In this document: in pieces, positions 9,370 to 22,614 of the stretch
Position numbering within the stretch: the first letter of the stretch is position 1
How the letters are laid out: each line of letters begins with the position of its first letter
Assembly: GCA_001692895.1 (NCBI GenBank)
Contig: KV748177.1
Span: forward strand, 2,852,001 to 2,916,000
Source of the DNA: Cenococcum geophilum 1.58
Lineage: Eukaryota; Ascomycota; Dothideomycetes; Gloniales; Gloniaceae
Length of the DNA stretch: 64,000 nucleotides
Direction: 5' to 3'
Notes under the pieces: generated by a model
Database searches by the model: none
The model's input: the letters and a program-made list of their open reading frames with translations, nothing else
What the model was told of the DNA's origin: nothing
Made by a program: the position numbers and the translations under genes

Positions 9370-12300
9370 ATTAACCTCATCGTTAGGACGTAGACTCTGA
9401 CAGAAATCCTACCTCAATCATCACAGGACAAGATTCCACGAGATTCCACCTTAATCGTCAAAGGACGATCCTAACGACAGGGACGATCCTAACAACAAAA
9501 TACCATCTTAATTCCTCCTTTGCCTATCAGTCAAATAACTCCACCATTAAGTTCGTTAACTATAATCATCCTTAGTAAGCTAGAAGACTAGGAATAATAG
9601 CTATAGCAACTCCAAGCCCTTATAGATCAGCAAATTTAGGCCTATATTAACCCAGCTATAGAAGCACCTTAAGAAGGTTTATTTAAAAAACCACCTTATC
9701 TAAAGGTTATAGATTTTAATAAGAATATAACCTTATATATATAGCTCTTAACAAATTAATAGAAAGCGTATAAGAATAGTAGACAATACTATAACTAGGA
9801 TATAAAGTATTTCCTAAAATAAGAAGATTATCTTTAATAGATCCGCACCTAGATTATATCTATAGTATTAATTTAGAAGAAGCTACTGCTTAACCCTTCC
9901 TTAATAGTTAGAGAATGGCTATCCTAATTAAAGGAGAACATAGAACCTACCTTATTATTTATTAAGAAGAAGGTATAATACTAGTATACGGAAGCCCTTA
10001 AGGGGTTTAAATAGTTATTAAAATTAAACTAATAGCTAGATTAATAGGAACACGTAATAATACTAGGAGAAAAGTATAAGATCCCTTAAATATTAGATAG
10101 AATCTAGCTTTAAGATTTAGTAGAAGTTATTTAACCTTTTAGTAACGCCTACTATATAAAGTATACTACCAAGTTAAATAACCCTTAGAAGTTAAAATCT
10201 TCTAAATACCGTAAAGTAGTAAAGGAGCTATAAGAAGGACTTAGAACACCCTTAAAGAAAGCTAATACTACTATAAAAGGGAGTATCTTTAATACAGACT
10301 TTGTAGAGTAAGCTATTAAGGATTACTCTAATACTACTAAAGGTTTACGGAGAGGAAGAGCCTTAGTATATAATAGACGCTTAAAGAGAGCCGGGACATT
10401 AGTAGATAAGGAGACGTCCTATAAGAAGCTAATACCTAAATACTTAGCGTACGGAATATGAGGACACTCCCTTTAGGACTATTAGTGTTTATTTAAAGAT
10501 AAGAGACCTATAGGAGTTATAATAGAAAATGCTCGCATTAATAGGGCACTAAAGAAGGTAAAAAAGAATAAGGATCTTACTAACTAAGTTATAAAGATTA
10601 GACTTAAAGAATAAAAAGATAAGGCTTAATAATAATAGGATAAGAGTTAGAAAGTTAAAATTAAGGGAGAAGCTAATGCGATATTTTTAGAATTGTATTA
10701 CATTGGTTAACTCTATTTACTAAAGCTATTAACTATTCTTAACTTAGGAACCACTTTCTATATCTTTAATAACCTTTCTTATTTTTATAATTTTAGAAAA
10801 GCTCTAAGATACGAATATATTATTACCGGCAGCTTAGAAGTGCCTATACTAGGCTATAGCAATATTACTATCTAAGTTATAAAACTAGACAAGAGTAAGG
10901 GAATCCTATGTCTTAAGGATATTACCTTTTATACGGACTTGAATATAAATCTAGTATTATTCCGCCTACTTTAAAAATAAGGGTACTACTAGGACAATAA
11001 AGGAGATAACAATCTTCTAGTTTAGAAGGATAATATAATCCTATATTAAATAGAAGAACGTTATAGATAATAGACTATTAAATATATCTAATTAGGAAGC
11101 TTAAAATCCGCGTTTAATATAAGCCGACTACTATACCGCTAATAGAAGCGTAGAGTATTGTTAAGAGACGTTTGTCTAGATTTAAAAGGTAATATATATT
11201 TATAGTATCTGCGTTTAGGTTATTTAGAACCTATAAGCCTTTATTATCTAGGTTTTAACGCCCTAGAAGTTAAGCTTTAAGGCCTAAAGATAATAGAATA
11301 TTAATATTACAGTCTCGCTAAAATTAAGCGTTAGGTCTTATAAAGGTTCTTAAAATAGAAAATTAATAAACCCTATTTTAACCTCTATATTAACCAAACT
11401 AACCTTAAAAAAGCGCATACTGGATTTATATAAGTTATACTTATCCATAATACCTTCTTAGAAAAAACCTTCCCGTATTTTATAATAACGTATAGTAAGA
11501 AAAAGGAGATACTATAAGTGCTTAAAGATTTTATCTAATAAATTTGTCTAAGGTATAACCTTAAAGTTAACACTATTAGATAAAACAACGAGCTAGGGAG
11601 AAGAAAAACCCTTAAATAGCTACGGACGCAAGGGATTATATTTAAGCCTTTAGCGCTATATACTTAAGCTTAAAATAGTACTACCAAACGCTTAAGGGGT
11701 ATAATTATTAAAAGAGCATGTATAATAAGAATTACTACTAATCTACCACATAATCTATAGAATTAGATAGTTAACTATATAGTCTACCTTTAAGATTAAA
11801 CGCCATAAGAAAGTAATAGATAGAAATTGCTATATAAGAGGTTCTATACCTTCCTAGCTAATAGGAGATTAAGAAAGCCGCAACTAGCGCACCTAAAAGC
11901 CTACGGCTGTAGGGCGTACGCGATAACATTAGACGCCTAGCTAAAGAAGAAAAGGCTAAGTAAACTAGATCTATAAGCCTATATCGGCTACCTTATTAGC
12001 TATAACTCTACTAATATTTATAGGATCTGGATCCTATATAAGGGTATCGTTATCTCTACTAGGGACGTTATCTTTAATAAAAAGATGTTCTTTAACGGTA
12101 AGCAAATAGACATCTTAAAGGACCTATACGCTGAATTAGACACACTAATTAAGAAGATTTAACTCCCTAATACCCTAACTAAGAATAAGGTTCTTCTGGA
12201 AGATAATAAAAAAGTATTTAAACCGTTAATTTAAGAAGAAGACGATAACGTTAATAAGCTAGTTTAAACCTTTAATAAGTTAGCAGATCTTAAGCTTGTA

Positions 12301-14420
12301 AGAGCTCTTAAAGATATATATTATACGCTACCTCCAATAAAAGAAGATGAAGAATCTCTATATACCTTTTACGTCGAGTATTTTATAAAGTTAGATATAT
12401 AAGGTACTAATTAGGATATTATTAGCCGAGTAAGAGATAGGTTTTACACTTTAGAGGTGTTTAATAACTTAGTTAAAGACTTATTTAAGGAAGCCGGCGA
12501 TTATAGGTTTAAAGACTTTATTACTAAAAGGATTACTTCAGCCTATTACAGCGCCTTCTTAGCAGGAAGGAAGTTTAACCTTAATAGTTAACTTAACAAC
12601 AGTAAGCTAAAATTAGGTAAAATATATAATGTTAGATATATAGGAAGAACTTACCTTTACTACCTTAGTTAATCTATAACCTTAATACGTATCCTCTTTA
12701 AGATTAGTTCTAAGAAGCTTAACAAGCTTACCTCTAATCCTATTATTAAATAAAGTTGTTTTAAGAAATAGATAAAAAGCACGCAAAGAGATAGCAGATC
12801 CTTAGCTTAATATAAATCTTTATTTATAAGATAGATAAGTACAGATTCCTTTAGAAATATAAGGCACGCTTAGTAGTATATAAAAATTAATAGGCCCTAG
12901 GAGACCTACCTATAAGAGCTACTATATTAGCTAGTACGACCTTCTAAACCCTTATAGCGATCACCGCAAAATTCGACCTAGAGATGATATAGATAAATAT
13001 AGTTAATACGTTTATCTATTACGATCTTGACGAAGTTATCTATATAAAGCTACCGCCAGGATTTAATAACGGAAAGAAAGATAAAGTACTTCGCTTAAAA
13101 AAAGCCCTATACGGACTATAAAGATCACTACTATTATGACAGAAGAATCTTATAAGCTCGTTAACAGAATTAGGTTTTAAAGAGGTACCCTAGAAGCCGT
13201 ATATTATACTAAAAGGTAAAATAGTCATCTTCTTCTACGTTAATAATATTGTCTTCTACTACTAAAAGATAAATAAGAAGAAAGCTTAAAAAGCAATTAA
13301 GGAGCTAAGTAAGGAATACTAGATAAGTACCCTTAGCAAACTAAAATAGTTCCTAAGAATCTATATACTATATAATTATAGCTAAAGGCTCCTATAGCTC
13401 TTCTAGGAAGCCTATATTAAGAAGATAGCTAATTAGTATAAGCTAGATCTTAAAGGGCGTCTTCTAGACACTCCTATAGCAGAATTAGAACTCCTCCCTA
13501 CTAATTACTAATTAATCTGTCTAACGCGTCCGTCCCCTAATATAGATCTATTAGTCCGTCCTATATCCCTACTAGCTTCTATAATGCTATATTAGAGAAA
13601 AATAGGTTTAATACTCTATATAGCCACTACAATATATCTAAATATTACTTTTACAGTATTATAGCTAGTAAGGTTTAATTAGAACCTAAGCTAAAAGCAC
13701 TATTAAGCGGTAGATAGAGTAATCTAGTACCTATATAGTACGAGGAGCAGAGTAATCTACTATAAAGGAGATAAGGAAGGAATAAACGGTAGAGGGAAAG
13801 ATAAAGGAATACGCGATAAAGGACAAGACAATAGGAGAGACGGTAAAAGCAAAGCGTAATTATTTATCTATGCTAGCGATACATTATTTACGGATAACTC
13901 CGTTAATAGAAAGAGCTTATAAGGATATATTATAAAGCTATTTAGGGAACTAATCGCCTAGAGAGCAAATAAGCAGGGTATAGTTATAACGTTAAGCATA
14001 GAAGCTAAGTTATTAGCCCTATTACAGATAGTAAAGAAAGCTATCTTTATTAGTAGGCTATTTAAAGTAATAACGTTAAGGCTAAATAAGCCCTTAATTA
14101 TTAAATGTAATAATACCTAGATACTCTAACTAATTATAGAAAACATAGTAAAGCTAATTATAAAGCTCTAATATGTTAACATTTATTAATACTGGCTACG
14201 TTAGGAATACGTAAGGAGACGAGTACTATTTTAATAGATAGTGACGAAGGAGATAATCGCTAATGGACTTACAAAGGCCCTGCCTAAGTAGAGGTTTTAA
14301 AGCTTCGTTAATATAATCGGAATAGTAGATATTAAAAAGCAGCTAAATAAGGAGAAGTAACTAGAGGACCTAAGGGATAAGATTAGAGTAAGACAGAAGG
14401 ATTTAAATAAAATTATGGTT
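9370..14420 (+). pseudogene. Copia-1 Gag-Pol polyprotein, broken
   Basis: Recognisable parts in order are: a Gag zinc knuckle at about 10438-10485 (AYGI, GHS, YQCLF, with a Cys changed to Tyr); a GAG-pre-integrase motif YLRLGYLEP at about 11205 (His altered to Tyr); an integrase ending in GYLISYNSTNIYRIW near 11990-12040; a reverse transcriptase at about 12960-13480 with DEVIYIKLPPGF and FFYVNNIVF, where YVDD is expected; and RNase H at about 13860-14330 with a DTLFTDNSVNRKSL stretch and IEAKLLAL. Each change fits C-to-T on one strand or the other. The protein would package, reverse-transcribe and integrate the element. Confidence 0.88.
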
Positions 14421-14490
14421 TAATTAACGTATTAACGGACACGAGAAGGTAGTTAGCTTTGTCCTTAACTAGGTTAAAGCTAAGGGAGTA

Positions 14491-14676
14491 TATTAGATAA
14501 TCTATATTCTCTAAAGGCGTAGGCCGTGCACGAGTTACGTGCATGGGTCACGTGTATTATAAATATCTTCATCTTAGCCCGAGGGCCCTAGGTTAACGAC
14601 AACCACGAAGATCATTAAGATCATTAATTAATCAACCTATATTATCAATAAACTGCTTAATATACACTTCGTGACA
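14491..14676 (+). repeat. Copia-1 3' LTR (186 bp)
   Basis: It matches the 5' LTR over its full length with scattered transitions. It starts TATTAGATAATC, ends CGTGACA, and the duplication GCTCC follows. Confidence 0.92.
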
Positions 14677-14681
14677 GCTCC

Positions 14682-17600
14682 TAGGTAGTCTTATTATAGC
14701 CTATCCACTTTACCTTATACTATATTTCGTTATTAATGTCCTTATAACTAATAATCTTTAAAACTTATTATTCGTCTTCCTCTTATCCTTTATATATGTC
14801 TGCCTTATAGACTAGTAGCTTAATATTCCTATATACTGGCTCTAGCATTATAATATACTATATAGGGTAGATCTTTATTTTAGCTAGTAAGTTTAACTTA
14901 AATATAACCAGTGAAATCCTCTATATAATTTTAAAGGGTCCTAGTCTAACGTGGTCCAATTTCTTACTTAGTTATTAACTCTTAAAAATTTTATATAGTA
15001 GCTATACTTTATCCCCCTCCTTAAGATCTAGTCCCTTAGATCTCTTAACATTATAGTATTTCTTTATTCTTTATTATACTACCTTAGCTATATCTATAAG
15101 GTGTGTATAAAGATTCATTAACATCTCCATTCCTTATTTAGCTGTACTACTTATCTTCTTTACTTAACGTGGCGATAATAATATTCTTAGCTCATATTTA
15201 TAATTTGCCTTAAAAGGTAATATACCTATCCCTTCCTATAGTGTCGCATTATATATAAACTATATAACTAGTAATAACAATACCTAATTATTCTATATAT
15301 AGTTAATATAATACCTTATATATTATTCTAGTATCTAATTTAATCTTTCCATTTAACCGTCTATCTATAAATAATATACTATTAATATTGCTACGCAAAC
15401 CCCTTGTTCGGCTAAGAATACCTCCTAAAATACTACTATAAATCTTAGATCTCTGTCTAATATAATCTTTATTAGTACTCTATATCTTATAAACACTTCT
15501 TTAATATAGATTCTAGCAATATCTTCCACTAAGATTTCTTCTGTGCATGCTATAAAGTAGCCCTATTTAGTTAACTTATCTACTATTACTAAGATTATAT
15601 TATAATCTCGTCCGGTAATAGGATCTCTTAATTTNAGTAACTTTATAATAAAGTCCTATAATATAACCTCCTATAGTCTCTCTAGTGTTTTAATAGGTTA
15701 TAGCCCTCTATATAGCTTATACCTTATTAGTTTATTCCTTTAGCAATCTAGATATTCCTTTATAACTTATCTCGCTAAGCCCTAGATTCCTTAAATAATA
15801 TACTCCTTTTAGAGTCTTAATACTAAGCCTATAGCCCCGTTGTGTCCCTATATTATTCCCTTATAAAATTCCTTAACAAAAATTCTTTTACAATAGATCT
15901 TAGAATATAAGTTACTTTTCTATTCTTATACTAATCTACTTCTAGATCCTTACTCTATACTTTTTAAATTCTTTATAACTATATACTCTTTAGTGTTTTA
16001 TAGGTCTAACTAATTTCTCTTATTGCTATAATTTTAGGATAATTATATCTAATTAATCTGTCTTTATCTTTTTATAATATTGCTCCTAATGGTTTCTTAT
16101 TATTCTATAGTTTAGCTTTTCTATTAAGAGTGTCTGCTTATGTATTTTCTGTACCCTTAGTATACTAAATCTTAAAATAGTATTTTGTAAGCATCTCTGC
16201 CTATCTAACTTATCTTTAGTTAAGTTCTTTTGTTATTAGGAACCCCGTTAGGTTCTTATAGTCTGTTTTAACTATAAATAGTTTCTCTACTCCTTATAAG
16301 AATGCTCTCTATTTCTTAAGTACTATAACTATTCCTAATAACTCCTTGTTATAGATGTTATAGTTTAACTCTAGTGGTGTTATCTTCCAACTATAGTATA
16401 TAATTAGATGCTATGCGTCCTTATGCTTCTATAATAAACATACTCCTAATATAAAGTCTAATATATTTATTTCCACAACTATGTCTAACCCTAATTAGTA
16501 GATTTTAAGGATTAGTTCCTAGGTAAACATCTCCTTAAGTTTTTAAAATAGCTTCTTCTGCTTATTACCCTATACCCACAATTCCTCCTTCTTCGTAAGC
16601 CTAGTAAAGGGTTTAATGTTCTTTAACCATTATATTATAAACCTCCTATAGTAGTTACAAACCCCTAAAAACTATCTTAACTGCGTAACGTTCTCTAGTT
16701 CTTACCAACTTACTATAGCTTCTATTTTCTTTAGGTCCATACTAATATAACCTAGTTTAATAATAAATTCTATAAAATCGGTCTTCCTAGTAAAGAACTT
16801 ACATTTCTTAATTGCTACTAGTATCTGTTCTTTTTATAGTCTCCTCAAGACCCATTTAACGTATTCTCCATATTCTTCTTTACTTATTAAGTAAATAATA
16901 ATGTCGTTAAGGTATACCATAATAAACTTATTAAGGTATTCTCCTAATACATTATTAATCCGCTTTTGGAACGTCGGTAATATATTTATAAGCCCGAATT
17001 ATATAACTAATAGCTTATATAGTCCTTCCTTTAATCTAAAGGCTGCCTTCTATTTATTACCTTCCTTAATTCTAATCTAATAATATACTTATCTTAGGTC
17101 TATCTTCGTAAAGATTTACGCGTTGCCTATTCTATCTTAGATTTCGCTAATTAAGGGTAAAGAATACCTATTCTTTCTAGTAATGCTGTTTAACTATTTA
17201 TAGTTAATATATAGTCTAAGTTTTCTATTTTTCTTTAGTACGAACAGTACTGGATATCCTACTAATAATTGTAATAGCCGGATATATCCCTTTTATAAAT
17301 TTTCCTAGACAAACTCTTTTAAAGCTCTTAACTCTTCTTTAGTTAGCTTGTAGATTAGAAAAAACTTTAAACTTATTTTTAGTTCTAACTCTATTTTATA
17401 GTCCTATGCTATATATTCTAATAGCTTTTTACTTTTTAGTAACCATAACTTTTTGCCATACTTATGGTATCTTTTTGGTACATAATTTAAGCCTTACTTA
17501 GTCTCCTTATAAGTTACTCCAACTTAGTACTATACTATCTTAGTCTATTGTTATATCTTACGGCGTTAAGTATCTCTTATATTAACTTAACCTATAATCT

Positions 17601-17990
17601 AATTAATCTTTAGGTTATATTCTTATAACTAAGGCATACCTAATACTGCCTTATCCCGTCCTAATAGTAGGATATTAAAAGATATCTAGACTTGTCTCCC
17701 TTTAATGGTTAACTAAATAGGTCCTATTTTAAGATTAATAATACCCCCTTTATAGGCTATTAGATCTCCTAAAATCGTAACTAATAAATAAGGGTATTCT
17801 TTCTATCCGTATAGTAGCCCTATTCTTTTTACTACTACTAATAAGATATAGTTTCTTATTACTCCACTATCTATTAATGCTTTAAACTGTTAATCTTACT
17901 ATTTAACTTATAAATTTAGGTGTTATTCTTAAATTCCTTTAAGGGTCTAAGGCTCTACTACTGGCTCCCTCTAATCCCGTAGGCCTTTAC
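14682..17990 (-). pseudogene. Gypsy-A Pol: protease, reverse transcriptase, RNase H, integrase
   Basis: On the reverse strand, protease ALIDSGVIRN lies near 17880-17851. Reverse transcriptase spans about 17420-16840 with VYLNDIII at about 16900 (YLDD altered to YLND). RNase H spans about 16520-16090 with YNIYNKELLGIVIVLKKW. The integrase core spans about 15640-15280 with DPITGRDYNIILVIVDKLTK, the D of IILDRDLRF, and a degraded YHPQTDG region. A TAG stop (RIP of Trp) and others interrupt it. Copia-1 cuts the integrase C-terminus at 14681. Confidence 0.88.
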
Positions 17991-19699
17991 TTTTCCTAAC
18001 TATTAGCTACTAGATCCTGTTATACTTAGCTTATTTTTTAGCTAATACCTAGTTCGCTTTTTTTCTTCTATATACTATAGATACGTATTCTTTAGGCATT
18101 CCTACCACTGTTATCCCTTTAGGTATTCTTCTATAAGGAATCTTTTTGGCTAAAGTACTATTATTCCTTCTTCTTAATTCTCCGTTAGATGCTATTTATA
18201 TATATACTTAGCATTTCTAAATTATTTCTTATCCGTTATCTAATATATTCTTATTAAGTATTTCCAATTCTTTTCTTTTAGATTCTTATACATATTGTAT
18301 ATATCGTCTATATATATAATCTATGCCAATATATAATATACTAGGTGTCTTAGGTTAACTCTTAGTTTATTTTTACCTATAAGTTTAAACCTAGTTTGTA
18401 ATAATCTAAACGTTATAAACTCTTTTGCTAGAACTTAGATACACTATATCTCTTTCTAGTTCTCTAATTGTTCCTCTAGATCCCGTAATATTATAATTAG
18501 TGCTCCTCTAATATAACTTATTTCTTTCTTAGTAATAGCCTTATTTATAATAACTCTTTCGTTTAGCTACTTATAGAAGTTCTCCCATTTATTATTATAT
18601 TACTGCCTATACTACTTTTAATATAGCTTTATAAGCATATATAACCTTTAGTATATCGTTTTATAAATCTAGTTAGAATCCCTAGATCCTCTTCTTATTC
18701 TAGTTTATCTAACTACTTAGCTCTTAGTGTTCCTATCCTTAGCCTATTAGTAATTTTCTATATAAGTACCCTGTCTCTTATATATCTTAGCACACTAGAT
18801 CTCTAGTCTAGTTTATACTCTTACCATATAATAATTCTTGCTCTAAATTCGTCTATAGTTTCTTAATATCTACGTCTTATAGCTAGATCCTTAAAGTCTT
18901 CTTACTTCTTAATTATAGTGTTAACTTTTCGACCTAGAGCGCTGTGCTTTAGCGGTAGGTCCTCTGGGTCTATATATAGATCTCCTAGCCTAATTACTGC
19001 TTATACTGCGGATTCTCTAATCTATATAGAAGTCTCCTGCTTCTTACTTATAGGTATCCTTATTCATTTTTTAAAATCTTAGTACCCTAGAAATCTCTAT
19101 CCCGTGCTTATTTGTTTATCTTTAAACTAAGCTACTACCCTTTCCTATCGGTTATTGTCCGTTATAGGTCTTTAGGTGTGCCTTATCTTATTTTAAGAAT
19201 CTTAGTTATCTCTTATCTTATCTTAAGAATCTTAAGCCTATGGCCTTTTGCCTTTATTAAGTAGTAAGCTAGCACTAGCAGTTGTCTGCTTACTTAATCC
19301 CTCTTAGATATTACTTCTTCTGTTTTATAAAGCGATAGACATTATGTCTAACGGAGTTTTAATCCCTACTACTGTTTTAGTTTCTATAGCTAATTTAATC
19401 TCTACTTCTAATATAACTTCTCCAAGGCCTATATGTTTTTAGTAAACCGCCCTTATTACCTTATTATTAGTAAATACTTCGCCTATATTAAATTTATCGT
19501 CCTTAATATCCAATCTGCGTATTAATTTATTAGTTCCTTTAAGTCCTCTTAACTCTAGCTCTTATGGCTAATAGCTTATACTATACTTAGCGTCCTTATA
19601 AATTAGGCATGCGTTATTATAATAAAACATAAAACTTCTAATTAAACACTCTTTTATTCCTTATAGTATACTATTATCCCTCTATACGTATATATCTTC

Positions 19700-21700
19700 T
19701 ATTACTCTAGTTCCCTTTACCGCGTAATATCTCTAACCATCTTTATAGTTTCTAGCGAAATAACCCTATTTTCTATAATTTATAATAATTCTTCTTTGAT
19801 TAACGTCTAATACGAATGCTATCTAGCCCCACGCAGACTACTCCGTACACAAGGGAAAAGTAATATTGACGGGAAAAAACCCTTGCTACTGGGGGGGAGG
19901 AAAAACCCTATGAGCCACCTCAGTAGGATGAAAAACCCCGTTTGCCATGTCCGCACATAGCAGCGGCCCTGCGGGCCTACAGCTATGTCCTATCCTCCTT
20001 GGATGTTCGAACTCCTTAGGAACCACTGCTTCCTTCTCTAGCTTATCCAGGCTAGGGTTTACTACGTCCCAGCTAGGCCTTGCCACTTAATTGCTGTGTC
20101 TTGCTATTGTCTCCCATATCTTGGCCATCCCCTATATGCTATCTCTTATTTAACCATTGCCATATACGCCATGCCTCCCCCCCCCTAGGGCCTATCGAAG
20201 GCGTAAGGGGGATTTATCCGTTCTAACTACCGTAATACTAATAAGCGAGCGGGATATTGTGTATTTGGGTATCTTTTGTGCCTAGGCCCCAGCTAGGCCC
20301 TTTCTAAGGGTCACCACTCCGTCAAAAGAAGATAGGGAAAACCATAGGTCGCAATCCAGGCTGCTAGGTAGTATTTGGTAGAAAAAACGGTAAGTGACCG
20401 CATGCTCCGCGGGCGATCGCCCTGGGGGTTAGGAGGGGCCGTATATTTGCTCGTTGCTCGTTCGCTCACGATCGCTCGTTCGTCGATGTAAGAGGTCGTC
20501 AATGCTTTCTATTAGGGGTCGGGGGATGCTATCGAATGCCGTTTATCCACGTTGGATCGTATAGGTGCCTTAATAGGAGAATAGCGTAGCTGAATTGTAG
20601 AGGGCCACAGTAGTGGTTTTCGAGATCTCACCATCTGAAAAAATTTTTACTACCGCCTACAACGCTCACAACCACGACCACCAGGTCCTATCGCACGCTG
20701 TACGACGTCTCTGCGTTGGCTCTGAGTCTGAACTTCGAAGACCCAGGTTCGTAGCCGTCACCACGTATAGGTGCAGAGTCCGTTTTCGACGGCCTTCTAT
20801 AATTTATATAAGCTCTATTTTTAAACCATTCGTTCTGCTATAGAGTCCGCTTAAACGTCTTCCGCTACTAGGATCCTTAGTTTAGCCTTTACTCCGTAAT
20901 CCTATAATTACTTAATCCTTAACCTCTAGGTTTCTATAGTTATTTCTATCTTTTAGATTCTTTAGTACTACTTAGGTCCATTAGCTCTAATCCGCCATTC
21001 TATAATTTTTAACTCTATATTAGTTGTTGCGTACTTTACGCCTTATACAACTATAGAACTCTATCTTACCCTTTCTTAGCTAGTTCCTATTATTAATCTT
21101 TATTACTTAATCTATTAATTTTTATAAAGTATCCGCATCTTCCATTAGGATAATCGCGTTCTATACTTTTGCCTTAAGCCCTTACTTATATTATACTATA
21201 AGCGCCTTATTATTCCATTTAACCTATATTATAAGTATTTAAAACTATATTATATACTTAATTACTAAAGTCCTTTATAGCAAGTTCTGTAACTTCCTTT
21301 TTACTATAGTTATTACCTTTAGATCTCCAAACATTTATATTAGTTATTCCGCGAATCCTCCCTAACTAAAGAATATAAACCGCACTTCCTAGTTAGTAAT
21401 AGCCATGCTATTAGCTTATATCTCTGTAAGATATAGCTTAAACCACTCTAGTGCTTATCCCGTTAGGAATAGTCCTATATACGCTACTTAGTCCATAAAT
21501 GTTAATAGCCTTACTGCTTCCTATATAATCTTAAAATACATCTATATTAGGAATCCTTTAAGCTTTAACTTCTTACCTAAGAATCTCTTAATTAATAGTA
21601 ACTTAATCTTTACTGCTCCAACCGTATTAAGTCTTTCTTTAAGTATTTTATTGTTATCGTTTAATTAATTAACCATTTCCTATAACTATCTAACCGTAAC
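19700..21700 (-). pseudogene. Gypsy-A Gag, split by SINE-like copy A
   Basis: The reverse strand reads VAYIGLFLTG, ALEWFKLYLTEI, MFGDLKVITIVKRKLQNLL and NAIILMEDADTLQKLIDQVIKI (with stops), the Ty3/gypsy capsid pattern. A CCHC knuckle spans the SINE-like insertion point: joined across it, all three Cys and the His now read Tyr (AYINY...GYFARNY). That corresponds to TpG-to-TpA and CpA-to-TpA changes. Gag would form the virus-like particle and bind RNA. Confidence 0.82.
19785..20794 (-). mobile_element. SINE-like retroposon, copy A (1010 bp)
   Basis: It is flanked by the 14-bp duplication TTCTATAATTTATA (19771-19784, 20795-20808) inside the Gypsy-A gag zinc knuckle. On the reverse strand it starts GGCCGTCGAAAACGG and ends AGTCTGCGTGGGGC, ACGTTAATC, and a short AAAGAAGAATTAT tail. 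It is visibly richer in G+C and less RIP-altered than the gypsy sequence around it. It contains an ACCGCATGCTCCGCGGGCG segment and a run of CTCGTTCG-like repeats (20450-20490). No open frame in it resembles a known protein. Confidence 0.85.
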
Positions 21701-21841
21701 TAGTTGCGAATTAGTGTCTTATATACTTATATCTCCACTTGTTCTTAAGGTGGTTGCTACTATTAATAGCGTTATAACTGCTACTTTTAGTAGCATATTG
21801 TTTAACTCTCTTATATTAATACCGTAACTAGGTAGTAAATA

Positions 21842-22245
21842 TATAACAAAGCCTTATAGTAGGAACTATGGTAGACTTATTAATAGGCTAGGTATATAGG
21901 TAACAATAACTAGTAGAGTGGTTACCTAATAAATTAACTCTAATTATATTCTAAGATTTACTACAAAAAAAGGAACTATCTAGGTAGGGACCGTGGTCCT
22001 TTAAATATATAACTCCTTCCTATAGTAATAACTGAGTACATTGGTACGTTAGTACGTTAGTACATCGCCTACGTTCCCACGTTCCCACGTTCCTACGTAC
22101 TAAACTGGTAACGTGATATGTTATAAAACTCAGCTACACCTCATCCTATGGTTTAACTGGTTCCAGCTCCTTCTAAGCTTTTACCACTAGTCCGTTTATG
22201 TCCCTTTTTAGTAGTTCTACTACTGCCGATATAAGGTCCGTAACA
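21842..22245 (-). repeat. Gypsy-A 5' LTR (404 bp)
   Basis: It matches 7830-8254. It reads TGTTACGGACC at its start on the reverse strand and is followed outside by the duplication GTATT. The GTACGTTA/CCCACGTT short repeats are clearer here than in the 3' LTR. Confidence 0.9.
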
Positions 22246-22250
22246 GTATT

Positions 22251-22614
22251 TACCTCCCCTTAGATTACTAATAGGCTGCTATAGAGTTAAAGATAGGACT
22301 ACTAGCATTTAGGGTTTAACCACTTTCTTATTACTACGGAAGTAGATATAGAGGCACTAGAGGGGCCTTCGCTACCTAGGAGACCACTATAAAAAAAGGC
22401 CAATTAGAAGGTGGTATAGAGCAAGCTAAAGGGCCCGCTTTAGCCTCTATATAGTTTCCTATACAATATAAGAGACAAACTAGACGCGTTAACGGAGGCT
22501 ATATACTAGGCGATTAAGAATACTATAGTAAAGGCGGTATCTAGCGTGTGGTCCTTACCGTAAGCCTCTAAAGCGTAGTTAAAGAAATATATAGAGAAGG
22601 TAAAGGAAACCCAG
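22251..22614 (+). pseudogene. LINE ORF2, end of endonuclease and linker
   Basis: It continues the frame broken at 7829: GFNHFLITTEVDIEALEGPS, then LDALTEAIYQAIKNTIVKAV and a WLKKYIEKVKE-like helix. This layout lies between endonuclease and reverse transcriptase in fungal LINEs. Gypsy-B1 interrupts it at 22614 (duplication CCCAG 22610-22614, CCTAG 29548-29552). Confidence 0.78.

Larger units (their letters stand above)
9092..14676 (+). mobile_element. Copia-1: Ty1/copia LTR retrotransposon (5585 bp), complete, RIP-mutated
   Basis: Equal-length 186-bp LTRs (9092-9277, 14491-14676) and the duplication GCTCC (9087-9091, 14677-14681) define a complete insertion into the integrase region of Gypsy-A. 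It is sense on the + strand, in the copia order gag, integrase, reverse transcriptase, RNase H. A purine-rich tract (AAGCTAAGGGAG) precedes the 3' LTR. Multiple stops show it is inactive. Confidence 0.93.
7830..22245 (-). mobile_element. Gypsy-A: Ty3/gypsy LTR retrotransposon, reverse, nested
   Basis: LTRs at 7830-8254 and 21842-22245 and a perfect 5-bp duplication GTATT (7825-7829, 22246-22250) define it. Transcription runs right to left. Without Copia-1 (9092-14676) and SINE-like copy A (19785-20794) it is about 7.8 kb. Order on the reverse strand is gag, protease, reverse transcriptase, RNase H, integrase, as in Ty3/gypsy. All frames carry RIP stops. A solo LTR of the same family is at 54637-55842. 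Confidence 0.92.

Noticed and set aside
19886-20502. Small reverse-strand frames inside SINE-like copy A
   Set aside because: They are not kept in copy B or copy 1 and resemble no protein. The element looks non-coding.
20745-20785. Box B-like GGTTCGTAGCC as evidence of a Pol III tRNA-derived head
   Set aside because: It sits on the strand opposite to the element's 5'-3' direction, and no box A is found at a proper distance, so a tRNA origin is not supported.
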